Shown piece by piece: positions 41,731 to 50,746 of a DNA stretch of 64,000 bases. The DNA is from Nonomuraea soli (GTDB taxonomy: Bacteria > Actinomycetota > Actinomycetes > Streptosporangiales > Streptosporangiaceae). The translations under genes and the position numbers were made by a program. Each line of letters begins with the position of its first letter. Position 1 is the stretch's first letter. The notes under the pieces are model-generated. The model had not been told where the DNA came from, did not search any database, and saw only the letters and a program-made list of their open reading frames with translations. Where the stretch lies: assembly GCF_013761175.1 (NCBI RefSeq), contig NZ_JACDUR010000014.1, positions 1-64,000 of the forward strand. Reading direction: 5' to 3'.

Positions 41731-44720
41731 TCCTGCGCGGCCTGTGGGAGCGGCGGACCCTGTCGCTCATCGTCCTGATCATCGCGATCATCCCGGTGGC
41801 CTCGGCCGCCGTCGGCCCGATCTACGCGGCGGCCTCGCGCACGACCGTCGTGCGCGAGGTGCTGCGCGCGGCGCCCGCCGAGGCCCGCGGCTGGCGCTAC
41901 ACCACCTCCGGCGACGTCGGCGCGGGCGTGGCCGCGTTCACCAGGGGCGTCGACTTCCTGCACCCGCCCGTCTACGGCATCGAGACCCAGGGGCTGCTGG
42001 CGGCCGAGGACATGAACATCCCGCTGATCTGGCAGGAAGGCCAGTGCGCGCACCTGAGGATGATCGAGGGAAGGTGCCCGCAGGCGCCCCTGGAGGTGAT
42101 CGTCAGCGAGGCGTTCGGCGACAAGATGGGCAAGAAGGTGACGTTCGCCAACATCGTCACCGAGCTCGGCGGCGCGGCGGCGGAGCTGACGGTGGTGGGC
42201 GTCTACCGCCCGATTTCGCACGGCGACCCGTTCTGGTTCGGCCGCGGCATGTTCACGACGGTCGAAGGCGCCAAGGGCGACCAGCGCAGGGCCGAGCCGT
42301 TCTTCGTCACCCGGGAGACCAGCTCGGCGATCACCCTCGTCGGCTCGAAGCGGAACTGGACGAACTACGCCATCCTCGGCATCGACCTGGCCAAGGTCGA
42401 AGGCGAGGACCTGGAGACGATCGCGGCGATGCAGGCGGGCGCCGTGGCGCTCGGCAGGCAGACGCAGGCGGCCGTCTTCAGCAGGCTCGACGACGTGATC
42501 AAGACGATGCGGGCGCAGGCGGGCACGCTGTCGGTGCCGACCTACGTGGTGATCGGCCAGCTCGTGGCGCTGGCCTGGCTGCTGCTGTTCCAGACCGTCG
42601 GCGACCTGGTCAGGGCCAGGAGCCAGGAGATCGCCCTGGCCCGGCTGCGCGGACACTCGCTGGCCAGGGTCTGGCGCTTCGCGCTGACCGAGCCTCTGCT
42701 GCTGCTCGCGCTGGCCTTCCCTCTCGGCCTGCTGGCCGGGCGCGCGGCCGCCGACCTCATGATCGGCGCCCTGCTGCCCGGCGTGCCGCTGACCGTTCCC
42801 GCCACCGCGCCGCTGGCGGGCGCGGCGGCGCTGGCGGGCGGGCTGGTGGCCGCGGTGGCGTCCGCCTGGCGTACGGCCCGGCGCCCGGTCACCGAGGAGT
42901 GGCGCAGGACCCCGCGGCGGACCAGGCCGGGCTGGGTCATCGACGCCGTGGTCCTGGCACTCGTCGGACTGGGACTCGTCGAGCTGCTCACCGCCGGGGT
43001 GATCAGCGACGCCTCCGGGCAGCGGGCCGGCGCCCTGGCCGTTCCCGCGTTGCTGGCGCTGGCTCTGGCGCTGCTGGCAAGGCGGCTGCTGCCCGCCCTG
43101 GTCAGGGCCTTCTTCGGCCTGACCAGAAGGCGTGGCGGGCTGGGCGCGTTCCTGGCGTTGAGGCAGGTGGCGCGCGGGACGGTGACGGCGGGCAGCATCG
43201 TGATCCTGGCCACCGCGTTCGGCCTGGCGACCTTCGCCGTCTGCGCGTGGACGGCGACGATCGGCAACTACGCGGAGACCGCCCGCTTCCACCTGGGCGC
43301 CCCGAGCGTCATCGAGGTCACGCCGGTCAGGCCGCACGAACTGGCCGAGGCGGTCAGGAAGGCCGATCCGAGCGCGCTGGTCGCCGCCCCGGTGGTGCGG
43401 GTACCCGGCAGCGTGCAGATGGTGGCGACCGACCCGATCAGGTTCACCAGCGTCGCCTACTGGGACGCTGACCTGGCCGCCGGCCGGCAGATCGCCGACG
43501 CGACGGGGCTTATCAGGGCGCCCGCGATGCCGCGGGCGTGGCTGACCGGCGACCGGGTGCGGTTCACGGTGAACCATCCCAGCCTGCGGCAGGATCTGGC
43601 GGTACGCCTCATGATGACCGTCTCCGTTCCGAGCAGGATCGGGCCGATCGTGGTGCCCGTCGCCTACCTGACGGGCACCCGCAGCGTCCGCGAGTGGAAC
43701 CTGCCCCCCGCCTGCCGTACGGAACGGTGCGAGCTGCGCGCGCTGCGCGGTGAGCTCGACTACCTGTCGATCGCCGAGCCCGCCCCGGATCCCACCAGCG
43801 AGGTGTTCGGGGTGACCATCGCCAAGCTGGAGATCCGGCAGGACGGCGTGTGGCGGGAGGTCGACGCGGGGCTGACCAGGAGCAGCCGGTGGACGGGCGA
43901 GGGCGAGGCCTCCCAGGACGGGCTGAGGCTGGACGTCTCCGACCTGACGGAGTCGTCGATACGGATGGCCACATTCCCGGAGGAACTGCCCGCGATCGTG
44001 ACGGGGGTGCCGGGCAGGAGCCCGGTGCCCGGACTCGACGGCCTCAACGCCGCCGGCGTCAAGGCCGCGGCGCCCACCTGGGCCGCGCCCGGCCTCACCG
44101 GCACCGGGGCGATCGTCGACCTCGAATACGCCGACCGGATCGCGTACGGCCTGCACAGCCGCGCCCGCTTCGAGGTGTGGGTGACCGAGGGCCAGGCCGC
44201 CAGGATCACCGAGGCGCTGACGGCTCAGGGCCTGGGCGTGCTCTCCGTCACCCACCTGGCCGACCTCCAGGCCCGCTTCGCCGGCGAAGGGCCCGGGCTG
44301 GCCCTGTTGCTGCTGCTGGTCTCCGCGCTGGCGGCCGCGGTGCTCGCGCTGGGCCGTACGGTGCTGGCGTTGTACTCCTCGGCCAGGCGCAGGCGCTACG
44401 AGCTGGCGGCGCTGGCGGCCTCCGGCGCCGGACTGCGGTCGTTGCGTGCCGCGCTGCTGGTCGAGCAGCTCATCACGGTCGGCGCGGGGATGCTGACGGG
44501 GCTCGGGGCCGGGATGCTGGCGGCGCGGGTGGCGCTCGAGCGCATCCCGCAGTTCGCCGAGCCGCCGACCACGCCGCCGCTGCCCTTCGAGATCGCTCCA
44601 GGACCCGTCGCGCTGCTGGTGGGCGGCGGGGTGCTGGTGAGCGTCGTGGCGGCGGTGGTGGTCAGCGAGGTGTTGCTGCGCGGGATCCAGGTGGACCGCC
44701 TGCGGGAGGCCCAGGCGTGA
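41727..44720 (+). CDS. Large FtsX-like ABC permease
   Basis: 997 residues; start fixed by ATGA overlap and by a clear first helix (TLSLIVLIIAIIPVASAAVG). Two FtsX membrane blocks (about 270-400 and 840-985) surround large outside domains. QEIALARLRGHSLARVWRFAL and RRRYELAALAASGAGLRSL are the cytoplasmic loops that contact the ATPases. Probably efflux of, or defence against, an envelope-active compound under control of the upstream two-component system. Confidence 0.9.
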   Translation: MILRGLWERRTLSLIVLIIAIIPVASAAVGPIYAAASRTTVVREVLRAAPAEARGWRYTTSGDVGAGVAAFTRGVDFLHPPVYGIETQGLLAAEDMNIPLIWQEGQCAHLRMIEGRCPQAPLEVIVSEAFGDKMGKKVTFANIVTELGGAAAELTVVGVYRPISHGDPFWFGRGMFTTVEGAKGDQRRAEPFFVTRETSSAITLVGSKRNWTNYAILGIDLAKVEGEDLETIAAMQAGAVALGRQTQAAVFSRLDDVIKTMRAQAGTLSVPTYVVIGQLVALAWLLLFQTVGDLVRARSQEIALARLRGHSLARVWRFALTEPLLLLALAFPLGLLAGRAAADLMIGALLPGVPLTVPATAPLAGAAALAGGLVAAVASAWRTARRPVTEEWRRTPRRTRPGWVIDAVVLALVGLGLVELLTAGVISDASGQRAGALAVPALLALALALLARRLLPALVRAFFGLTRRRGGLGAFLALRQVARGTVTAGSIVILATAFGLATFAVCAWTATIGNYAETARFHLGAPSVIEVTPVRPHELAEAVRKADPSALVAAPVVRVPGSVQMVATDPIRFTSVAYWDADLAAGRQIADATGLIRAPAMPRAWLTGDRVRFTVNHPSLRQDLAVRLMMTVSVPSRIGPIVVPVAYLTGTRSVREWNLPPACRTERCELRALRGELDYLSIAEPAPDPTSEVFGVTIAKLEIRQDGVWREVDAGLTRSSRWTGEGEASQDGLRLDVSDLTESSIRMATFPEELPAIVTGVPGRSPVPGLDGLNAAGVKAAAPTWAAPGLTGTGAIVDLEYADRIAYGLHSRARFEVWVTEGQAARITEALTAQGLGVLSVTHLADLQARFAGEGPGLALLLLLVSALAAAVLALGRTVLALYSSARRRRYELAALAASGAGLRSLRAALLVEQLITVGAGMLTGLGAGMLAARVALERIPQFAEPPTTPPLPFEIAPGPVALLVGGGVLVSVVAAVVVSEVLLRGIQVDRLREAQA

Positions 44721-44750
44721 CAGAGCCTTCCAGGCGGTCCACCCGCCCGA

Positions 44751-45152
44751 TCACGCGACCGCGGTGCCTTCCAGCTCGACCATCAGGCCGGGGACGGCCA
44801 GCCGCACCACGCCGAGCATGGTCGTGGCCGGCGCCACCCCCGCCTGGCCGAGCCGCGCCGCCAGCACGCCGTAATGCTCGAAGAGCCGGTCGACGTCGGT
44901 GGTGTAGACGTTGAGCCTGACGAGGTCCGCCAGCGACATGCCGGCCTCCCCGAGCACGGCCTCCACGTTGTCGAGGCTCAGCGCCAGCTGCGCAGCCATG
45001 TCGTCGGCGTGCTCAGGCTTGCCCTCGGCGCTCATCGCGGTCTGCCCCGAGATGTAGAGCGTCCTGGTCTCCCCGGTGACGACCTCGCCCTGGTTGTAGC
45101 CCAGCGGCACCGACCACTCCCACGGGTTGACCACGGTTCGTTCGACAGACAT
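44751..45152 (-). CDS. RidA family protein
   Basis: 133 residues, about the usual length. RidA/YjgF signature elements: LYISGQTAMSAEGKP, NVEAVLGEAGMSLADLVRLNVYTTD, APATTMLGVVRLAVPGLMVELEGTAV. Family members hydrolyse reactive enamine/imine intermediates; the catalytic Arg of true RidA is less clear here (PATTMLGVVRLA), so it may be a divergent subgroup. GGAG precedes the ATG at 45152; an ATG four codons upstream is an alternative. Divergent from a WYL regulator. Confidence 0.88.
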   Translation of the reverse strand: MSVERTVVNPWEWSVPLGYNQGEVVTGETRTLYISGQTAMSAEGKPEHADDMAAQLALSLDNVEAVLGEAGMSLADLVRLNVYTTDVDRLFEHYGVLAARLGQAGVAPATTMLGVVRLAVPGLMVELEGTAVA

Positions 45153-45200
45153 ATCGGTCTCCATTCGTTTCGTCGAGCGGTAACCAGCCTCCCGGCAAAT

Positions 45201-45219
45201 CACGACATCCTGTGTCGTG
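45201..45219. promoter_or_regulatory. CACGACA-N5-TGTCGTG operator for the WYL regulator
   Basis: Perfect 7-bp arms (45201-45207, 45213-45219) in the divergent RidA/WYL intergenic region, 21 bp before the regulator start. A natural autoregulatory and RidA-controlling site. Confidence 0.6.
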
Positions 45220-45239
45220 TATCTCTGTAGAGTTTTCGC

Positions 45240-46229
45240 ATGCGTGCCGACCGGCTGGTCTCCCTGGTCCTGCTGCTGCGCCAGCACGGCCGGTTGTCCG
45301 CGGTGGCGCTCGCCCGCGAGCTGGAGGTGTCCACCCGCACCGTGCTGCGCGACATCGAGGCGCTGTCGGCGGCGGGCGTCCCGGTCTACGCCGAACGCGG
45401 ACGGCACGGCGGGTTCGCGCTGCTGCCCGGTTTCAGGACCGAGCTGACCGGGCTCAACCACGACGAGGCCCTCGCTCTGCTCGTCGCCGGATCGCGGCCG
45501 GGCGCGCAGGCCTTCGGCCTCGGCTCGGCGCTCGCCTCGGCGATGCTCAAGGTCGTCGACGCCCTGCCGGAGAGCTACCGCGACACCGCCGCCGGCGCGG
45601 CCGAACGGCTGCTCATCGATCCCGAGATCGACCTGCTCTCGCGCCGCCAGACCGTCGAGGAGGTGCCCGACACCGTGGTGGCCGAGGTCAGGCGCGCGGT
45701 GCTCGCCGGGCACAGGCTGCGCATCCACTACGCCGCCGCCGACCAGACCCCCACGTGGCGCACGGTGGACCCGATCGGGCTGGTCACCGTACGAGACCGG
45801 GGCTACCTGCTGGCCACCAGGTCCGGCGCCGACCGCACCTATCGGCTCTCGCGTGTCCTGGCCGCCGAGGTGCTGCCGGAAGCCGCGCAGCGACCGGAAC
45901 GGGTCGACCTGGACCGGGCCTGGCAGGAACGCAGCACACGCTTCCGCACCGGCGGTGACCAGGTCGTCGCCCTGGTCAGGCTGGATCCCGCGCGGCGCGA
46001 GGAGCTGGCCGGCACGGCGCTGGCCATCATCGAGGAGCGGGCCGAGCCGGACGGCCGGCTGCGGATGGAGGTGAGCTTCCAGGACCGCAGGCACGCCGTG
46101 TGGGCGCTCTGGCAGCTGGCCCTGGGCGCCGAGGCGCTGGAGCCGCCGTGGCTGCGCGACTCCCTGCGCCAGCGTGCCGCCGCGATCGCCGCCCGATATT
46201 CACCCGGGCCCGATGTCGAGAATCGGTGA
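45240..46229 (+). CDS. HTH-WYL transcriptional regulator (YafY type)
   Basis: 329 residues. N-terminal winged helix (about 5-60; RLVSLVLLLRQHGRLSAVALARELEVSTRTVLRDIEALS split over two helices), a central helical region, a WYL domain (about 140-215; LRIHYAAADQTPTWRTVDPIGLVTVRDRGYLLA, with RTYRLSRV) and a WCX extension. WYL domains sense nucleotides or small ligands. It likely controls the divergent RidA gene through the palindrome between them. Confidence 0.92.
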   Translation: MRADRLVSLVLLLRQHGRLSAVALARELEVSTRTVLRDIEALSAAGVPVYAERGRHGGFALLPGFRTELTGLNHDEALALLVAGSRPGAQAFGLGSALASAMLKVVDALPESYRDTAAGAAERLLIDPEIDLLSRRQTVEEVPDTVVAEVRRAVLAGHRLRIHYAAADQTPTWRTVDPIGLVTVRDRGYLLATRSGADRTYRLSRVLAAEVLPEAAQRPERVDLDRAWQERSTRFRTGGDQVVALVRLDPARREELAGTALAIIEERAEPDGRLRMEVSFQDRRHAVWALWQLALGAEALEPPWLRDSLRQRAAAIAARYSPGPDVENR

Positions 46230-46274
46230 GCGGCTCCGTCCCAGGTGCGAAAGACGACATCGAAGGAGAACACC

Positions 46275-46685
46275 ATGGCCAAGTACCTGCTTCTCAAGCA
46301 CTACCGGGGCGCGCCGGCGGCAGTCAACAACGTGCCCGGTGACCAGTGGACGCCGGAGGAGTGGTCCGCGCACATGAAGTACATGCGCGACTTCGCCGAC
46401 CGGCTCGTGGAGAGCGGCGAGTTCGTCGACGCCCAGGCGCTCGCGCCCGAGGGCATGTTCGTCCGCTACGACGGTGAAGGGCGGCCCCCGGTCATCGACG
46501 GCCCGTTCGCCGAGACCAAGGATCTGATCGCCGGCTGGATGGTGATCGACGTCGACAGCCACGAGCGGGCGATCGAGCTGGCCGGCGAGCTGTCGGCGGC
46601 TCCTGGGGCCGGCGGTGAGCCGATCCACGAGTGGCTCGAGGTGCGTCCGTTCATGGTCGACCAGCCGCCCACGGTGGTCGAGTGA
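46275..46685 (+). CDS. YCII/DGPF-domain protein
   Basis: 136 residues; AAGGAGAA site before the ATG at 46275. Signature DGPFAETKDLIAGWMVIDVDS, the DGPF motif of YCII-related proteins. In many actinomycetes these are encoded right before an ECF42-type sigma factor, exactly as here (GTGA overlap with the next gene). The family is suspected to be enzymatic, using conserved His/Asp, but the reaction is unknown. Confidence 0.92.
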   Translation: MAKYLLLKHYRGAPAAVNNVPGDQWTPEEWSAHMKYMRDFADRLVESGEFVDAQALAPEGMFVRYDGEGRPPVIDGPFAETKDLIAGWMVIDVDSHERAIELAGELSAAPGAGGEPIHEWLEVRPFMVDQPPTVVE

Positions 46686-47827
46686 ACGAGCCGGAGCTGC
46701 GGGAGCTGGTGCCCGCGGTGATCGGTGTCCTCGTCCGCCGCGGAGCCGACTTCGCGGCGGCCGAGGACGCCGTCCAGGACGCCCTCGTCGAAGCCGTGCG
46801 CGTGTCGGCGGACGAGGCGCCGCGCGACCCCAAGGGCTGGCTGATCACCGTGGCCTGGCGCAAGTTCCTCGACGCCGCCCGCGCCGAGGCCTCGCGGCGT
46901 GACCGCGAACTCCGCGCCGACAGCGAGCCCGCGCCTGGTCCCGGCGAGGCGGTCGACGACACGCTCCAGCTGTACTTCCTGTGCGCGCACCCGTCCCTGA
47001 CGCCTTCCTCGGCCGTCGCCCTGACATTGCGGGCGGTCGGCGGCCTGACCACGCGCCAGATCGCCCAGGCCTACCTCGTGCCGGAGGCGACCATGGCCCA
47101 GCGCATCAGCAGGGCCAAGCGCACCGTGTCGGGCGTCCGGCTCAACCAGCCGGGTGACGTCGCCACGGTGCTGCGCGTGCTCTACCTGGTCTTCAACGAG
47201 GGCTACTCCGGCGACGTCGACCTCGCGGCGGAGGCGATCAGGCTCACCCGCCAGCTGGCCGCGCTGACCAAGCACGAGGAGGTCGCGGGGCTGCTGGCGC
47301 TCATGCTGCTCCATCATGCCCGCCGTACGGCACGCACCACCGAGGACGGCCGGCTCGTCCCGCTCGCCGAGCAGGACCGCCGCCTGTGGAACACCCGCCT
47401 GATCGCCGAGGGCGTGGACGTGCTCCAGGCGGCCCTGGCCCGTGACCGGCTGGGGGAGTTCCAGGCCCAGGCCGCCATCGCCGCGCTCCACGCCGACGCC
47501 CCGGCGGCGGAGGAGACCGACTGGGTGCAGATCGTCGAGTGGTACGACGAGCTGGTGCGCCTGACGGGCAATCCGGTGGCGCGCCTGAACCGGGCCGTCG
47601 CGGTCGGTGAGGCGGACGGCGCCCGGTCCGGCCTGGCGGCGCTGGCCGAGCTCGATCCGGCCCTGCCGCGCTACAACGCCGTCGCGGCCTACCTGCACGA
47701 GCGCGACGGCGACCTGGCGACCGCCGCCCGCCTGTACGCCGAGGCCGCCCGCCAGGCGACCAGCTTCCAGGAACACGAGCACCTCATGCGCCAGGCCCTC
47801 AGGCTCAACGCCCGGCTGCGCGGCTGA
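46682..47827 (+). CDS. ECF42-type sigma factor with C-terminal TPR-like extension
   Basis: 381 residues from a GTG overlapping the YCII stop. Sigma region 2 (AAEDAVQDALVEAVRV... PKGWLITVAWRKFLD) and region 4 (LTLRAVGGLTTRQIAQAYLVPEATMAQRISRAKR) are followed by about 200 helical residues (YLVFNEGYSGDVDLAAEAIRL, GDLATAARLYAEAARQA) in place of an anti-sigma partner. ECF42 proteins pair with DGPF proteins and are thought to be controlled through this extension. Confidence 0.93.
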   Translation: MNEPELRELVPAVIGVLVRRGADFAAAEDAVQDALVEAVRVSADEAPRDPKGWLITVAWRKFLDAARAEASRRDRELRADSEPAPGPGEAVDDTLQLYFLCAHPSLTPSSAVALTLRAVGGLTTRQIAQAYLVPEATMAQRISRAKRTVSGVRLNQPGDVATVLRVLYLVFNEGYSGDVDLAAEAIRLTRQLAALTKHEEVAGLLALMLLHHARRTARTTEDGRLVPLAEQDRRLWNTRLIAEGVDVLQAALARDRLGEFQAQAAIAALHADAPAAEETDWVQIVEWYDELVRLTGNPVARLNRAVAVGEADGARSGLAALAELDPALPRYNAVAAYLHERDGDLATAARLYAEAARQATSFQEHEHLMRQALRLNARLRG

Positions 47828-48401
47828 TCGGGCCGAGTCCGGTGAACAGGGCGTCGAGAACCCGGTCGACGTAGGCGTGGGTCAGCGGCTCCTGCGTGAT
47901 CAGCAGCTGGAAGTACAGCGGGCCCGACAGGATCGCCATGGCCAGGTCGAGGTCGAACGCCTCCGACAGCTGGCCCCGGTCGCGGGCGGCCTGGAGGCGT
48001 TCGACGGTCTTGGCCGCCTGCGGGGCGATCAAGCGCTCGTTGAGCGCGGCGGCGACCCGGGGGTCGTACTGGGCCTCGCCGATCAGAGCGGTGAACAGGG
48101 GTCCGAAGGGCGGCCCGGCCAGCAGGTCGACGGCCGCGTGGATCTGGGTGCGCAGGTCGGCCACGACGTCTCCGGTGTCGGGGTAGTCGAGCGCGGGCTC
48201 GTGCAGCGACAGCAGCGAGTCGAGCAGCAGCGCGCCCTTGGAGGACCACCGGCGGTAGATGGTCTGCTTGCCGGCCCCGGCGCGGGCGGCGACCCCCTCC
48301 ATGCTCAGCCTGGCGTAGCCGATCTCCTGGCCGAGCTCCAGCGTGGTGCGCATGATCGCCTCGGTCCGGTCGGCGCCGCGACGGTGGGGTGCTTTGGTCA
48401 T
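47805..48401 (-). CDS. TetR-family regulator of the acetyltransferase-monooxygenase operon
   Basis: 198 residues. HTH: IMRTTLELGQEIGYARLSMEGVAARAGAGKQTIYRRWSSKG (two helices of the DNA reader). C-terminal TetR_C-like ligand domain. Divergent from the Vat-like gene, with a perfect 28-bp operator in between. Its 3' end overlaps the sigma gene by 23 bp (convergent). Confidence 0.93.
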   Translation of the reverse strand: MTKAPHRRGADRTEAIMRTTLELGQEIGYARLSMEGVAARAGAGKQTIYRRWSSKGALLLDSLLSLHEPALDYPDTGDVVADLRTQIHAAVDLLAGPPFGPLFTALIGEAQYDPRVAAALNERLIAPQAAKTVERLQAARDRGQLSEAFDLDLAMAILSGPLYFQLLITQEPLTHAYVDRVLDALFTGLGPISRAAGR

Positions 48402-48411
48402 GCCACCACTC

Positions 48412-48439
48412 TATCGGTACGGTACGTTCCGTACCGATA
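48412..48439. promoter_or_regulatory. 28-bp TetR operator
   Basis: Perfect 11-bp arms TATCGGTACGG (48412-48422) and CCGTACCGATA (48429-48439), 6-nt centre. It lies 11 bp from the tetR start and 26 bp before the acetyltransferase start, so both genes should be repressed together. Confidence 0.8.
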
Positions 48440-48465
48440 ATCCCTCGCGGAAAGAAGACGATCTC

Positions 48466-49104
48466 GTGGCGTTCGTTCCCGCCGACCCGGCCCTCGTGCA
48501 TCCCATGCCCGGCCAGCCGCGCCTGGTGCTGCTGAAACCCCTCGTCACCTCGCCGCTGATCGAGGTGGGGGAGTTCTCCTACTACGACGACCCCGACGAC
48601 CCGACGGCCTTCGAGACCCGCAACGTGCTCTACCACTACGGGCCGGAGAAGTTGATCATCGGGAGGTTCTGCGCGCTGGGGGAGGGCGTGCGATTCATCA
48701 TGAACGGCGCCAACCACCGCATGGACGGCCCCTCGACGTTCCCCTTCCCGATCATGGGCGGCTCCTGGGCCGAACACTTCGACCTCATCACCGGGTTGCC
48801 AGGACGGGGCGACACCGTGGTGGGCCATGACGTCTGGTTCGGCTACCGCTCCACGGTCATGCCAGGAGTACGCATCGGACACGGCGCGATCATCGCCTCG
48901 GGCGCCGTCGTCGTCGACGACGTGCCCGACTACGGCATCGTCGGCGGCAACCCGGCCCGGCTCATCCGCCGCCGCTTCAGCGACGCCGACATCGACCGGT
49001 TGCTTGCCGTGGCCTGGTGGGACTGGCCCCTTGAGCTCATCACCGAGCACGTGCGCGCGATCATGTCGGGCGCCGTCGACGACCTGGAGAGTGCACGCCG
49101 ATGA
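48466..49104 (+). CDS. Vat/XAT-type hexapeptide O-acetyltransferase
   Basis: 212 residues from GTG (AAAGAAG site). Left-handed beta-helix features: LIIGRFCALGEGVRFIMNG, VVGHDVWFGYRSTVMPGVRIG, GAIIASGAVVVDDVPDYGIVGG. NGANHRMDG carries the probable catalytic His as in streptogramin A and chloramphenicol acetyltransferases of the XAT class. Followed (ATGA overlap) by a flavin monooxygenase under one TetR operator, an arrangement typical of drug inactivation. A metabolic acetyltransferase cannot be excluded. Confidence 0.87.
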   Translation: MAFVPADPALVHPMPGQPRLVLLKPLVTSPLIEVGEFSYYDDPDDPTAFETRNVLYHYGPEKLIIGRFCALGEGVRFIMNGANHRMDGPSTFPFPIMGGSWAEHFDLITGLPGRGDTVVGHDVWFGYRSTVMPGVRIGHGAIIASGAVVVDDVPDYGIVGGNPARLIRRRFSDADIDRLLAVAWWDWPLELITEHVRAIMSGAVDDLESARR

Positions 49105-50633
49105 CGAACGTCGATGTGATCATCGTAGGAGCCGGTCCGACCGGCCTCATGCTGGCGAACGAACTACGACTCGCCGGAGTGCGACCGCTGGTGCTGGAGC
49201 GGCAACCCCGTCGCCGCGACACCCCGAAGGCCGGAGGGCTCGGCGGGCAGATCCTGGAGCTGCTGCGCTACCGGGGCCAGCTCGAACACTTCCGCGCGGC
49301 CTGCACCGGTCCCGTCCCCGCCCCCCGCTTCCCGTTCGGCGGGGTGCACATCGACCTCACCCGGCTGGCGGATCCGCCCATGCACGCCCTGCCGCTGCCG
49401 CAGCAGGCGCTCGAACGGGTGCTCGACGAGCGCGCCACCGAGCTCGACGTGGAGGTACGGCGCGGGCACGAGGTGACCGGGCTGAGCCAGGACGACACCA
49501 CGGTACGGGTGGAGGTGCGAGGTCCCGACGGCTCCTACCAGGTGACCGCCCGCTACGCGGTGGCCTGCGACGGCGCACGCAGCCGCGTCAGGGAGTGGGC
49601 CGGCATCCCGTTCCCCGGCGTCACCTATCCGGAGGTCAACCGGCTCGCCCAGGTCACGCTGCCCGACTCGGTCACCGTGCTCGACAACGGCGACCTCGAC
49701 GTCCCCGGCCACGGCGTCGTCCGGGCCGGATTCACCCGCACCGGCCAGGGCCTGCTCGGCCTCGGCTCCACGCCCGGCGCCCGGAGCGTCTCCCTCTACA
49801 CCGTCGAGGACGAGACCACCGAATACGACGACGACGTCCCGATGACCCTGACCGAGCTGCAGGACAGCGTGCACCGCGTCCTGGGCGTCCACGTGCCGCT
49901 GGCCGGATCGACGCGGTTGTCCCGCTTCACCTTCAAGGCCCGCCAGGCCGAGCGTTACCGCGCCGGGCGCGTCATGGTGGCAGGGGACGCGGCGCACCTG
50001 TTCCCCGCCACCGGCGTGGCGCTCAACGCGGGCATGCTCGACGCGGTGAACCTCGCCTGGAAACTGGCCGCCGACCTGCGGGGCTGGGCGGCACCCGTAC
50101 TGCTGGACACCTACCACGACGAGCGCCACCACGCCGGCGCCCGCACCATGCTGCACACGCGCGCCCAGGTGGCGCTGCGGCGCGGGCACGACGCCGCCGC
50201 CGACGCGCTCAGGGAGGTGTTCCAGGAGCTGCTCGGCGACGAGGCGCCGTTGCGCCGCATGGGAGCCATGGTGGCGGGCGCCGACATCCGCTACGCCGTA
50301 CCCGGCGCTGACCCGCACCCCCTGGCCGGAACCTTCGCGCCCGACCTGACGCTGCACACCGACCAGGGGATCACCGGCCTCGCCGAGCTCCTGCGGCCCG
50401 CCCGGCCCATCCTCCTGGACCTCGCCGACCGCTCCGACCTGCGCGAGGCCGCCCGCGCGTGGGGGCAGTGCGTCGACGTGCACACCGCCAAGACCGAAGG
50501 GCGTCCCGCCGACGCGCTGCTGATCCGGCCGGACGCCCACATCGCCTGGGCCGTCCCCGTCGACGAGCCGCCGGGGAGCGCCGCACCGGCACTGCGTGAC
50601 GCGCTCACCCGATGGTGGCTTCCCTCAGCGTGA
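49101..50633 (+). CDS. FAD-dependent aromatic/antibiotic monooxygenase
   Basis: 510 residues. FAD-binding GxGxxG in VIIVGAGPTGLMLANELRLAG (about 5-25), the DG motif (CDGARSRVREWAG) and the GD motif GDAAHLFPATGVALNAGM (about 294-311) of group A flavoprotein hydroxylases; C-terminal thioredoxin-like tail. Relatives include rifampicin (Rox), tetracycline (TetX-like) and polyketide hydroxylases. Coupling to a Vat-like gene suggests joint modification of a drug or a self-made compound. Confidence 0.9.
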   Translation: MTNVDVIIVGAGPTGLMLANELRLAGVRPLVLERQPRRRDTPKAGGLGGQILELLRYRGQLEHFRAACTGPVPAPRFPFGGVHIDLTRLADPPMHALPLPQQALERVLDERATELDVEVRRGHEVTGLSQDDTTVRVEVRGPDGSYQVTARYAVACDGARSRVREWAGIPFPGVTYPEVNRLAQVTLPDSVTVLDNGDLDVPGHGVVRAGFTRTGQGLLGLGSTPGARSVSLYTVEDETTEYDDDVPMTLTELQDSVHRVLGVHVPLAGSTRLSRFTFKARQAERYRAGRVMVAGDAAHLFPATGVALNAGMLDAVNLAWKLAADLRGWAAPVLLDTYHDERHHAGARTMLHTRAQVALRRGHDAAADALREVFQELLGDEAPLRRMGAMVAGADIRYAVPGADPHPLAGTFAPDLTLHTDQGITGLAELLRPARPILLDLADRSDLREAARAWGQCVDVHTAKTEGRPADALLIRPDAHIAWAVPVDEPPGSAAPALRDALTRWWLPSA

Positions 50634-50638
50634 CCCAC

Positions 50639-50746
50639 AGGCGGCGTCGCTTCTGGGCGCTCCACGGGCGGCGTCACCCCTGCGTGCGCCAGAGGCCGCG
50701 TTGTTGTCTCACCTGCCCCCGACGGCGTCACCCCGCCTGATCCGCG
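50639..50746. repeat. Degenerate 27-bp tandem repeat, four copies
   Basis: Units start at 50639, 50666, 50693 and 50720, each beginning with a variant of AGGCGGCGTC and ending in a C-rich stretch. It fills the convergent intergenic region and runs into the last codons of the nucleotidyltransferase gene. Confidence 0.65.

Noticed and set aside
50639..50746. Considered as a CRISPR-like array
   Set aside because: Units are contiguous and diverged with no spacers; no cas genes in the window.
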